64,000 nucleotides of DNA from contig NZ_BSTQ01000029.1 of assembly GCF_030269605.1 (NCBI RefSeq), forward strand, positions 1 through 64,000, written 5' to 3'. Below are positions 20,795 to 28,631 of the stretch, piece by piece. The position numbers and the translations under genes are program-made. This stretch comes from Lentzea sp. NBRC 105346 (GTDB taxonomy: Bacteria > Actinomycetota > Actinomycetes > Mycobacteriales > Pseudonocardiaceae). Position 1 is the stretch's first letter, and every line of letters starts with the position of its first letter. The notes under the pieces were generated by a model, which saw only the letters and a list, made by a program, of their open reading frames with translations, was not told the origin of the DNA and made no database searches.

Positions 20795-23161
20795 TCAGCT
20801 GATGTCGACCACGTGGATGCGATCGGTCGCGGTGGCGTCGTTCAGCCTGGGTGGCTCGGCACCGGTGGAGGTCCGCTTTTCCAGGAGCGTCTGGATGATC
20901 GCCGGGCCCCACGTGCCCGCGGCTGTCTTCTTGGCCTCCGTCGCGGCGGCCGCGACGACGGTGAACGCGTCGCGCCCGGTGGTCTCCTCGCTGTCCACGG
21001 CACCTCCGGCCAGGCACATCATGGTCAGGTCCGCCCACTCGTATCGTTTGCCGAGCGTGCCCGTCGCGGCCTCGACGATCACACCGGGACCGGCCAGGAT
21101 CGTCCTTTGCGTGATCCCGTCGGTGCAGCCCCTGGTGCGTTTCATCTCGTCGAGGAACGCCACGATCGGGTCGGCGCGGGTGGTGAGGACGGGAATCAGG
21201 TTCTGCTCGCAGATGGCCTGCGCCGAGCCGCCTTCGAACGCGTATCCGGTCCCGCCCAGGCGCTTGGTGATCTTGATGTCGACGGCGTCCGAGCCGATGC
21301 GCATGTTGTGCAGCAACTCGTGCAGGTCGCTGCTGAAGTACTCGTCCTCCGGATCCCAGACCACCGCGGCCCTGCGGCCCAGGAGCCAATCGTCCATCTT
21401 GTTCGCGAACGCCTCGTTCGTCGGTGCGGCCAGGAACATGCCGGGGTTGTTCTCGGTCATCTTCCGGCCGTACATGCTGGCGCCGATCACCGGGATTCCG
21501 GCGAGCTGGTCGTGGACCACGTCGCGGACTCGTGGTCTGCTCTGCGAGATGCCGATCACCGCGGCCAGGGCGCCGTCGCCGTCTCTCGGTCGTTCGGCGA
21601 TTCTGGACGCCACCCATGCGCCGTCGGAGAAGTCGTCACCGCTGTTGGCCAGCACGAGCTTGATCGGCACCAGGCTGGCGTTGTGCGTGGCTTCCTCGTT
21701 GTGCTGGCGCTGGGCCTTGATGGCTCCGCGCAGCTGCCAGATCGCGTTGCGCGGCGCGGTGTGCTGTGCCTCGTCCGGACGGGTCAGCGGAGCGAAGAAC
21801 ACGACCTCCCGGTGGTATTGCGGTTTGTTGTCGACACGGATCTCGTCGACGGCCCTGTTGTTCTGGAACACTTCCTGTTCCAGATCGGAAAGGTTCGGCA
21901 CACCGGCCGCGTCCTCCGCGGGCTGGCGGAAGCTGCAGTCGCTCTCGATGACGCCGACGCGTTCGCCCTTCGCGTTGATCATCGTGTCGGAACAGCCGCT
22001 GTTGAAGTACGTCCATCCGCCGAACGCCGTGCTCCCCGCGACGAGCACCACGGTGAGGGCGAGTGGGGTGAACGCGGAGACACGGCTGGGAATTCTCGGT
22101 GTGACCACCCGGTGCGTCTTGATGTGCTGGTCGGCGGCCGGGTGTTCGGGAGCGTCGGTGCCGGGCATCCGCAGCACCAGGCGGCGGTGGCGTTCCTCCT
22201 GATCCACCAACGCGCGCAGCACGGCAGCGGCGTCCTCGATGTCGTGGACGGCTCCGTCACCCAGGGCGTTCTCGGGCAGCGCGGCGATGACCAGCAGCGG
22301 CATGGTCTTCACCTCGGCGGTGAGCTCCGAGTAGAGGTCGACCAGGCTCGCCGCCAGCGGGTCGGTGGCGTCCAGCAGCAGCACCGGCGTCCAGCGGCGC
22401 CGCCTGCGGTGGGGCAGGAACCGCCGGCGTCTGGTGAACTGCGCGACGTCGTGTAGCAGCGCGTCGAACAGGACCCGCTGGTGCAGTGCCGCCACGTCCG
22501 GCAAACCGCTGTCCGGCAACAGGTACACGGCCTGATCGAGGAAGTCGCCTTCGCGGCCGGTCGCGTCCTTCACGTGGGCGCCGAACCAGCGCAGCCCGCG
22601 GCGGTTCAGCCGCCGTCCGAAGAACCAGCGGCTCGGGCCGTGCAACAGCGCGGTGAGGACCAGGCCGAGGATCTTGCCCGGCAGGTCGGCGTTGCTCATC
22701 TTCCGCGTCCAGGAGAGCAGCTTCTTCCGCTTCTCCCACCTCGTGTAGAGCAGGTCGTACAACGCTTCGCGGGTGGCGTCGGAGGTGGTCGTGGTGACGT
22801 GGCCGGCCGCCGTGACGACGTCCAGCACGATGGAGAACTGCTTTGTCTGCCAATGCTTTCCCGCGCCGCCTGGAATGCTCGACCTGAGCTGCTTGGCGAG
22901 CTCGTCCAGCAGGGCGACGTCGGGCGAGGTCTTCGACGCCTTGGCGATCCGCAACGTCACGGCGTCCGTGTGCGCGTTCGGCACCAGCGAATGACCCCGG
23001 ATGTCGGCCAGTCGTCCGCGGTAACCATCGGCGAACGCGCGGGCCTCAGCTGGGTCCGCGCTGGTCAGGCCGATGATCAGCGGCGGCAGGTGCGGCTTGT
23101 GCTCGACGATGTGGTCGAGCAGGGGAAGCACCCACTGCACCCCGTTCACCGGCCTGATCAT
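20795..23161 (-). CDS. Membrane-anchored protein with extracytoplasmic type 1 periplasmic-binding-like domain
   Basis: A 788-residue protein from ATG 23161, chosen because GGAGG lies 5 nt upstream; the open frame extends to GTG 23230, right at the reductase stop. Residues about 1-375 are cytosolic with no recognised motif. One transmembrane helix follows (FTPLALTVVLVAGSTAFGGW). The outer part resembles the Leu/Ile/Val-binding (type 1 periplasmic) fold: VVFFAPLTRP, IKLVLANSGDD, LAAVIGISQSR, GIPVIGASM and RRAAVVWDPEDEYFSSDLHELL. It is not a normal solute-binding lipoprotein, because it has a large cytosolic region and no ABC genes nearby. It could be a one-component transmembrane sensor. Function unknown. 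Confidence 0.8.
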   Translation of the reverse strand: MIRPVNGVQWVLPLLDHIVEHKPHLPPLIIGLTSADPAEARAFADGYRGRLADIRGHSLVPNAHTDAVTLRIAKASKTSPDVALLDELAKQLRSSIPGGAGKHWQTKQFSIVLDVVTAAGHVTTTTSDATREALYDLLYTRWEKRKKLLSWTRKMSNADLPGKILGLVLTALLHGPSRWFFGRRLNRRGLRWFGAHVKDATGREGDFLDQAVYLLPDSGLPDVAALHQRVLFDALLHDVAQFTRRRRFLPHRRRRRWTPVLLLDATDPLAASLVDLYSELTAEVKTMPLLVIAALPENALGDGAVHDIEDAAAVLRALVDQEERHRRLVLRMPGTDAPEHPAADQHIKTHRVVTPRIPSRVSAFTPLALTVVLVAGSTAFGGWTYFNSGCSDTMINAKGERVGVIESDCSFRQPAEDAAGVPNLSDLEQEVFQNNRAVDEIRVDNKPQYHREVVFFAPLTRPDEAQHTAPRNAIWQLRGAIKAQRQHNEEATHNASLVPIKLVLANSGDDFSDGAWVASRIAERPRDGDGALAAVIGISQSRPRVRDVVHDQLAGIPVIGASMYGRKMTENNPGMFLAAPTNEAFANKMDDWLLGRRAAVVWDPEDEYFSSDLHELLHNMRIGSDAVDIKITKRLGGTGYAFEGGSAQAICEQNLIPVLTTRADPIVAFLDEMKRTRGCTDGITQRTILAGPGVIVEAATGTLGKRYEWADLTMMCLAGGAVDSEETTGRDAFTVVAAAATEAKKTAAGTWGPAIIQTLLEKRTSTGAEPPRLNDATATDRIHVVDIS

Positions 23162-23230
23162 GACCACCTCCGGATCCAAACGTTCCGGGTTGCTCATCTC
23201 CGGTGCGCGACGCGGTGTTACCGCCGTCAC

Positions 23231-23896
23231 TCAGCTCGCGGACCCACCCGCAGCGAGCCGCATCAGGTCGGAATCCAGGTCGATGGAAACCTCCGCGCCG
23301 CCCGCGCTGCCGAACTCGTGCTGGTAGCTGTGCCAAGAAGTTTCTCGCACCTCGTGGGCGAACCCGCTTTCCATGAGCAGCAGCAACTCGAGTGCGGCGC
23401 GGTCCACGCGCTTGTTCAGCGCCGGGTCCGTCCAGTCCTCTGTGGACGCGAACAGCGACGTCGGCACCGTCGTCGTGCGCAGGTACGCGAACAGCGACCG
23501 CATCGCCTCGTCGACGACGAGCGCGTGCCGGGCCGTGCCCGCGGTCGCGGCGAGCACGACGGGCTTCGCGATCAGCAGGTCGTTGTCGAGGACCTGGAAG
23601 AACGACGTGAACAGGCCGCTGGCGCCGGCCTTGTAGACCGGGGTGCTCGCGACGATGCCGTCGGCCTCGGCCAGAGCCTCGATCGCGTGCCGCAGCTTCG
23701 GTCCGACCAACTGGGACACGAGCGCGGCGGTGACCTCGGTGGCGATCTCGCGCAGGTCGACGACCGTCGTGGTCACCTCGTGGCCGCGCCGGTCCGCCAG
23801 GGCGGTGAGGCGCTGGGTGACGCGGTCGGCGAGCAGCCGCGTGGACGACGGGGTGCTGGTGCCCGCCGAGACGACGACGAGCTTGAAGGTGCTCAT
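23231..23896 (-). CDS. CE1759-type NAD(P)H:FMN reductase
   Basis: A 221-residue flavodoxin-fold reductase. The N terminus VVVSAGTSTPSSTRLLADRV is the FMN phosphate loop, and GIVASTPVYKAGASGLFTSFFQVLD is the flavin-ring-binding segment of the NADPH-dependent FMN reductase family. It most likely delivers FMNH2 to the CE1758-type monooxygenases. The ATG has AAAGGAAA upstream and overlaps the MarR stop by ATGA, so translation is coupled. It lies in the order monooxygenase, MarR, reductase, which is the known CE1758/CE1759 arrangement. Confidence 0.9.
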   Translation of the reverse strand: MSTFKLVVVSAGTSTPSSTRLLADRVTQRLTALADRRGHEVTTTVVDLREIATEVTAALVSQLVGPKLRHAIEALAEADGIVASTPVYKAGASGLFTSFFQVLDNDLLIAKPVVLAATAGTARHALVVDEAMRSLFAYLRTTTVPTSLFASTEDWTDPALNKRVDRAALELLLLMESGFAHEVRETSWHSYQHEFGSAGGAEVSIDLDSDLMRLAAGGSAS

Positions 23897-24315
23897 GCGT
23901 TTCCTTTGGCCAGTTTGCGGCAGAGGATCTCCAGCTGCCGCAGTTCTTCGGGGTTCAACGCGGTGGTGACGGCGCGCGCGACGCTGCGGGCGTGCGGGCG
24001 GCCGACCTTCTGTTGCGTGTCGCGGCCCTTCTCGGTGAGCGCCAACCGGACCCCGCGGCCGTCGGCGGGGTCGTTGTGCCGCTCGATGAAGCCGCGGTCG
24101 ACCAGCCGGTCGACCAGTCGCGACAGGGCGGGCTGGCTGAGCAGGACGTGCCGGTTGAGCTCGCTCTGCCGCAGGGGCTCGGGGCACTTGGACAGCGTGT
24201 AGAGCACGTCGTACTCGCGCATCGACACGTCCTGCCAGATGTCCTCGGCCGCGAACCCCTTCATCAGCACGGCGTGGGCGGTCATCAGTGCCTCCCACGC
24301 CTCGTTCGCGGTCAC
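23893..24315 (-). CDS. MarR-family regulator of the flavin monooxygenase operon
   Basis: A 140-residue winged-helix regulator. The recognition region is LNRHVLLSQPALSRLVDRLVDRGFIER, with the wing DPADGRGVRLALTEKG. It starts with GTG 24315, overlapping the stop of the monooxygenase gene (GTGA), and its own stop overlaps the reductase start (ATGA). Autoregulation through the palindrome at 25489-25508 is likely, since that site precedes the operon. The ligand is unknown. Confidence 0.92.
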   Translation of the reverse strand: MTANEAWEALMTAHAVLMKGFAAEDIWQDVSMREYDVLYTLSKCPEPLRQSELNRHVLLSQPALSRLVDRLVDRGFIERHNDPADGRGVRLALTEKGRDTQQKVGRPHARSVARAVTTALNPEELRQLEILCRKLAKGNA

Positions 24316-25472
24316 TTCGCGGTGTCCTGGTAGGGCGACCCGCCCGTCACGTTGTCGCCGCGGTTGGCGTTCGGGCGCGGCTGGCGGGGTGCGGCGTCGC
24401 CATACTTCGCCTTGACCAGACCCGCGTGCGTCGGCGGTTCCGGCGTCTCGGGCGCCTGCCGCGCGGCGATCTCCTTGCGCAGCACCGGGACGACCTCCTC
24501 GCCGAGCAGGTCGAGCTGGTTCAGCACGGTCTTCAACGGCAGGCCGGCGTGGTCCATCAGGAACAACTGGCGCTGGTAATCGCCGAAGTGCTCGCGGAAG
24601 GTCAGCGTCTTGTCGATGACCTCCTGCGGGCTGCCGACGGACAGCGGCGTGGCCTCCATGAAGTCCTCCATGGACGGCCCGTGCCCGTAGACCGGCGCCT
24701 CGTTGAAGTACGGGCGGAACTCGTTGATCGCGTCCTGCGACCGCTTGGCGATGAACGCCTGCCCGCCGAGCCCGACGATGGCCTGCTGCTCGGTGCCGTG
24801 ACCGTAGTGCGCGTAGCGCTGCCGGTAGAACCGGATCAGCCGCATGTAGTGCTCCTTGGGCCAGAAGATGTTGTTGGCGAAGAACCCGTCGCCGTAGTAG
24901 GCGGCCTGCTCCGCGATCTCCGGCGTGCGGATCGAGCCGTGCCAGACGAACGGCGGCACGTCGTCCAGCGGCCGCGGCGTGCTGGTGAAGCCCTGCAGCG
25001 GCGTGCGGTACTTGCCCTCCCAGTCGACGACGTCCTCGCGCCACAACCGGTGCAGCAGGTTGTAGTTCTCCAGCGCCAGCGGCAGGCTGTCGCGGATCTC
25101 CTTGCCGAACCACGGGTACACCGGCGCGGTGTTGCCGCGACCCATCATCAGGTCCATGCGGCCCTTCGCCAGGTGCTGCAGCATCGCGTACTCCTCGGCG
25201 ATGCGGACCGGGTCGTTCGTCGTGATCAGCGTCGTGGAGGTGCTCACGATCAGCCGCTGGGTCGTCGCCGCGATGAAGGACAGCAACGTCGTGGGCGCGG
25301 ACGAGAAGAACGGCGGGTTGTGGTGCTCGCCGATCGCGAACACGTCCATCCCGACCTCTTCGGTCTTCTGCGCGATCTTCACGATCGCGTCGATCCGCTC
25401 GGCCTCGCTCGGGGTCTGACCCGACACGGGGTCCCTGGTGATGTCGCTCACCGAGAAAACACCGAACTGCAC
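24312..25472 (-). CDS. CE1758-type luciferase-like FMN-dependent monooxygenase (paralog 2)
   Basis: A 386-residue LLM-class flavin monooxygenase. It begins MQFGVFSVSDITRDPVSGQTP, with IGEHHNPPFFSSAPTT, STSTTLITTNDPVRIAEEYAMLQHLAKGRMDLMMGRGNTAPVYPWFG and WHGSIRTPEIAEQAAYYGDGFF. The C-terminal extension (PRQPRPNANRGDNVTGGSPYQ) is absent from the paralog at 19679. It is the first gene of the operon, with GTG start at 25472 and AAGGAGG upstream. It oxidises an unknown substrate with reduced FMN and O2. The stop overlaps the MarR start. Confidence 0.92.
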   Translation of the reverse strand: MQFGVFSVSDITRDPVSGQTPSEAERIDAIVKIAQKTEEVGMDVFAIGEHHNPPFFSSAPTTLLSFIAATTQRLIVSTSTTLITTNDPVRIAEEYAMLQHLAKGRMDLMMGRGNTAPVYPWFGKEIRDSLPLALENYNLLHRLWREDVVDWEGKYRTPLQGFTSTPRPLDDVPPFVWHGSIRTPEIAEQAAYYGDGFFANNIFWPKEHYMRLIRFYRQRYAHYGHGTEQQAIVGLGGQAFIAKRSQDAINEFRPYFNEAPVYGHGPSMEDFMEATPLSVGSPQEVIDKTLTFREHFGDYQRQLFLMDHAGLPLKTVLNQLDLLGEEVVPVLRKEIAARQAPETPEPPTHAGLVKAKYGDAAPRQPRPNANRGDNVTGGSPYQDTAK

Positions 25473-25488
25473 GGCACGCCTCCTTCAA

Positions 25489-25508
25489 CTACATGCGTTT
25501 GCATCTAG
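25489..25508. promoter_or_regulatory. Palindromic operator, likely MarR binding site
   Basis: CTACATGCGTTTGCATCTAG: arms of 8 bp (7 matching) around GTTT. It is 17 bp upstream of the GTG of the monooxygenase-MarR-reductase operon, next to its ribosome-binding site. Size, position and symmetry suit a MarR dimer. Binding is inferred. Confidence 0.72.
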
Positions 25509-25542
25509 TCGAACCGAGGCGTGCCGCCGGGTATTCCCGGTG

Positions 25543-26046
25543 TCAGTCGACGATGTTCTTCAGCCGGTACGGGTGGTACTTGCTGTTCGGCTCGAGGCCG
25601 TACGTGCGGGTGCGGTGGTCCGTGCCGAACCCGCCCCGCTGCTCGTACGCCAGGTACTCGGCGTTGGGCTTCGTCCACTTCTCGAAGATCACGACGTGCC
25701 GGAAGTCATCGCCCGGCTCGTCGACCGGGTCGATGAACAGGTCGCCCGGCTTCAGGTCGGCGATCTTCACCGGGACCGTCCACGTGTTCGTCGCGAGCGC
25801 GACCGTGTTCGGGCCGGGGCCGCCCAGTTTCGCGGACATCGACACGAACCCTGAGCAGTCCTGTCGATATCCGTCCGACCAGTTCTTGGTCATGCTGTAC
25901 GGCACGCGCCCCCCGTTGTTCGCGGTCAGCCAGCTCGCCGCGCGCTGCAGCATCTCGGCCCGGTTGACCTGCGGCGCGGCCGACGCGGTCGGCCCGATCA
26001 GTGCGAATCCCAGCAGTGCGGCGAGTACCGCGGAAATGAACCTCAT
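25543..26046 (-). CDS. Secreted NlpC/P60-like (CHAP-like) peptidoglycan hydrolase
   Basis: A 167-residue secreted protein with a signal peptide (1-23, RFISAVLAALLGFALIGPTASA). The catalytic-type Cys is in DCSGFVSMSAKLG, and the His is probably in DFRHVVIFEKW. The PGDLFI strand lies between them, as in NlpC/P60 folds. It may cleave peptidoglycan stem peptides. ATG 26046 is chosen because AAGGGGGA lies 6 nt upstream and it starts the signal peptide; the open frame upstream is not used. It is transcribed away from the anti-sigma gene. Confidence 0.8.
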   Translation of the reverse strand: MRFISAVLAALLGFALIGPTASAAPQVNRAEMLQRAASWLTANNGGRVPYSMTKNWSDGYRQDCSGFVSMSAKLGGPGPNTVALATNTWTVPVKIADLKPGDLFIDPVDEPGDDFRHVVIFEKWTKPNAEYLAYEQRGGFGTDHRTRTYGLEPNSKYHPYRLKNIVD

Positions 26047-26421
26047 CAGTTCCCCCTTTTCGATTGGTGCATTTCCACCGAAACGCCGCCCGTCCGGGCA
26101 AGTCAACGGTTTAGTCAGAAATTTGCCGGGTAGCTCCAACTTTGGTTGTCACTCAACCGAGTGGGTGGTCCCACGATGCGAGCAGCGAGTGGGGCGCTCG
26201 GGGGACGAGCTCATTTGGTGGCGAAGTAATTTGGGTCGATCTTCGGACTTGAGACGGCCGATGGGGTGAAAATCGGGCCACTGGAGGCCTACGGAGGCGG
26301 TTCGTCCCACTACGCGGAGCCATCCAGAGCCGCTCTGGGAATGAACTCGTTCGCAAACTGAACCATCACCTCTCATCTGCACGTTTCCCCTTACGACACC
26401 GTTTCGCCGCGGGGAGGTCGT
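26047..26421. other. Divergent intergenic region, 375 bp, no gene
   Basis: It separates the NlpC/P60-like gene (minus) from the anti-sigma gene (plus) and should hold both promoters. The only clear symmetry is GTGGG-TGGT-CCCAC (26161-26174). I see no riboswitch or coding frame that I can support. Confidence 0.5.
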
Positions 26422-27201
26422 ATGACAGCAGGCGCACACGACGCCGTCACGTTGGGGTGCTACGCGCTCGGGGTGCTGGACGTCCACGAGAGACGTGGAG
26501 TGGAGCAGCACCTCAGCTGGTGCGCGCCCTGCCGCGCGCAGGTGGCCGATTTCGGCCGCGTGCGGTCGGTGCTCGACTCCATACCGCGCGAGGCGCTCAT
26601 CGAGGAGATCCAGCCGTCCGGCGAGATGCCGTCCGAGCTGGTGCTCCAACGTGCGTTGCGGCAGATCCGCAGCGAAGGCGCCACCAGGGGCATTCCGGCT
26701 CAACGAGCCAGCCCGGCCACCGAGGAGGAAGAGGTCGCTCCACCGCCCGGTCAGCACCGGCGCGGGCGTGCGCCCACGTATCTCGCCGCCGCGGCCGTCG
26801 TGGCGGCGGTGGCGTTCGGCGCGGGTGCTGTCGTCGTCGGGCTGAACTCCGGCCCGTCGGAGACGACGACCGCGCAGCCGCCGGGGAACGTCGGCACCAC
26901 CGGCTCGTCACGCGAGCTGGCGAGCACGGACTCCAAGACCGGCGTCAAGATCGACGGCGACGTGACCTACATGGACAACTGGGTCCGGGTCGCGGCCGCG
27001 GTCAGCGGGCTGCCCGCCGACCAGAAGTGCCGGCTCATCGTGGTCGGCAAGGACGGCCGGCGCGAGGTTGTGAGCAGCTGGATGACCAAGGCAGGCACCT
27101 GGCATGGCGGCGGTTCCGCCGCCGTTCCGCCCGCCGAGGTCGTGGCGGTGTCGGTGGAGTCCGAAGAGGGCAAGGTCTTCGTCACGGCGAAGCTGGTCTG
27201 A
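26422..27201 (+). CDS. Membrane anti-sigma factor with zinc-binding domain (orphan)
   Basis: A 259-residue protein with one transmembrane segment. The N-terminal anti-sigma domain has LGCYALGVLDVHERRGVEQHLSWCAPCR, including the HxxxCxxC zinc motif of the ZAS/RskA class. The transmembrane segment is about residues 115-140 (YLAAAAVVAAVAFGAGAVVVG). The extracytoplasmic domain of about 110 residues (SKTGVKIDGDVTYMDNWVRVAAAVSGL, SVESEEGKVFVTAKLV) is of the kind found in RskA-type proteins. The start ATG has GGGGAGG upstream. No sigma-factor gene adjoins it, which is unusual for this class; the truncated sigma-like gene in the window lies 27 kb away. Confidence 0.88.
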   Translation: MTAGAHDAVTLGCYALGVLDVHERRGVEQHLSWCAPCRAQVADFGRVRSVLDSIPREALIEEIQPSGEMPSELVLQRALRQIRSEGATRGIPAQRASPATEEEEVAPPPGQHRRGRAPTYLAAAAVVAAVAFGAGAVVVGLNSGPSETTTAQPPGNVGTTGSSRELASTDSKTGVKIDGDVTYMDNWVRVAAAVSGLPADQKCRLIVVGKDGRREVVSSWMTKAGTWHGGGSAAVPPAEVVAVSVESEEGKVFVTAKLV

Positions 27202-27246
27202 CCTCCGCGCCCGGTGTGACAACTGACGGGTCACACCGCGCGGAGG
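27202..27246. terminator. Bidirectional terminator hairpin
   Basis: CCTCCGCG (27202-27209) and GGTGTGAC (27213-27220) pair with GTCACACC (27230-27237) and CGCGGAGG (27239-27246). It lies between the convergent anti-sigma and nickel transporter genes; the transporter stop codon (27231-27233) is inside the stem. Confidence 0.75.
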
Positions 27247-28631
27247 ACGACCCAGAACCCGACCACGACGACCATCGCGGCGGTGCCGATCGGAGCCCAC
27301 CGCGACAGCAGCCGGCTCGCCCGGTTGTCCAGGACGCGCTCGACCCGTGAACGCACCTTCACCAGGAGCAGGCCGACCGCCGTGAGCGTCGCCGCCATGC
27401 CGAGGCCGTAGCCGAACACGAGCAGCACGCCGAACCAGGTCCGGCCCAGTGCCACCGCTCCCAGCAGCACTACCAGCGCCGACGGCGACGGGACCAGGCC
27501 GTTCGCGGCGCCCATCCCGATCAGGCTCGATCGGCTGTAACCGTGCCCATGACCGTGTCCGTGGCCATGTCCATGACCGTGCCCATGTCCATGACCGTGC
27601 CCATGGCCGTGACCGTGCCCGTGTCCGGCGAGAACGGGTGTGCGGGTCAGCGCGGACCGCAGCAGCAGGACACCGATCACGGTGATGAGCACACCGCTGA
27701 CCACCCCGAGCCAGCGCAGCACGTTCTCACCGGCCAGCGTGCTCGACGCGCTGATCACCAGACCGAGGATCAGGACACCACCGGTGTGCGTGGCGGTCAC
27801 CGACGCGCCGACGATGAGGGCGTCGCGCGGCCGGCCCTCGCGGCCCGCCAGATAGGCGGCGATCAGCGTCTTCCCGTGACCGGGCAGGGCGGCGTGCGAC
27901 GCGCCGAGCACCAGCGACAACAGCACGGCCAGCAGACCCAGCCACGGCGTGAGGTCCTTCGAGCCGACGATGTCGTTCAACGCGACCGCGGCCTGGTTCA
28001 GCGACATCGCGCCCGCGCCGGCCTCGGTCCGCAGCGGCGCCGAACCCGCGCCGGGGGCCGCCTGAAGCCGCGCGGAGCGGATGTCGAGCGGCGACGCGAG
28101 CAGGTCGTCGGGGTAGCGGCGCAGCTCGTCGCTGACGCTCGAGGTCGGCACGGGGGAGTCCTTCAACGCGACATCCGTGCTCACCGCGGTGATCTCCCGC
28201 CAGCCGACCCGGTCGGCGGCGCTCGCGTCCGAGAAGTCGAACGTCACCGGTCCCTTGATGGACACGGGCGCGGTCAGCTCACAGACGAGCCGCGTGGTCG
28301 CCAGATCGGCCTGGCCGACGGGATTCGTGCGCGTCGCGGAGCGAACCGTCCACTGCAGCGCGGCACCATCCACAGTGGACCGCAGGTCGCGCACCACCGA
28401 CGCGCACCATTCGTTCGCGTCGCGTGACTTCAGGTTCTGCTGCAGCGTGGGGATCTCCGCGACGTCCACGACGGAGCGCAGGTCCACGTGGTCGGGATAC
28501 AGGTGCAGCCCGTGGTAGTGGTTGACGCTGAAGTTGCCCAGCGGATGCGCGGACGCCTTGCCCGTCAACGCGAACAGCGCCAGGACGACCAGCAGTCCGG
28601 CGCCGAACGTCCGCAGCGCGACGGTCCTCAC
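27231..28631 (-). CDS. Nickel/cobalt transporter (NicO type) with Gly-His tract
   Basis: A 466-residue membrane protein. Signal segment (1-30), an extracytoplasmic domain (about 30-230: HPLGNFSVNHYHGLHLYPDHVDLRSVVDVAEIP), then about six transmembrane helices with LGASHAALPGHGKTLIAAYLAG and SVTATHTGG, the conserved NicO motifs. A tract of about 15 His-Gly repeats (27540-27627) in a loop probably binds Ni or Co before transport. Start GTG 28631 overlaps the TPR gene stop (GTGA), which fixes the start and argues for coupling. It is the last gene of the DUF4331-TPR-transporter operon. Confidence 0.9.
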   Translation of the reverse strand: MRTVALRTFGAGLLVVLALFALTGKASAHPLGNFSVNHYHGLHLYPDHVDLRSVVDVAEIPTLQQNLKSRDANEWCASVVRDLRSTVDGAALQWTVRSATRTNPVGQADLATTRLVCELTAPVSIKGPVTFDFSDASAADRVGWREITAVSTDVALKDSPVPTSSVSDELRRYPDDLLASPLDIRSARLQAAPGAGSAPLRTEAGAGAMSLNQAAVALNDIVGSKDLTPWLGLLAVLLSLVLGASHAALPGHGKTLIAAYLAGREGRPRDALIVGASVTATHTGGVLILGLVISASSTLAGENVLRWLGVVSGVLITVIGVLLLRSALTRTPVLAGHGHGHGHGHGHGHGHGHGHGHGHGHGHGYSRSSLIGMGAANGLVPSPSALVVLLGAVALGRTWFGVLLVFGYGLGMAATLTAVGLLLVKVRSRVERVLDNRASRLLSRWAPIGTAAMVVVVGFWVVLRAV

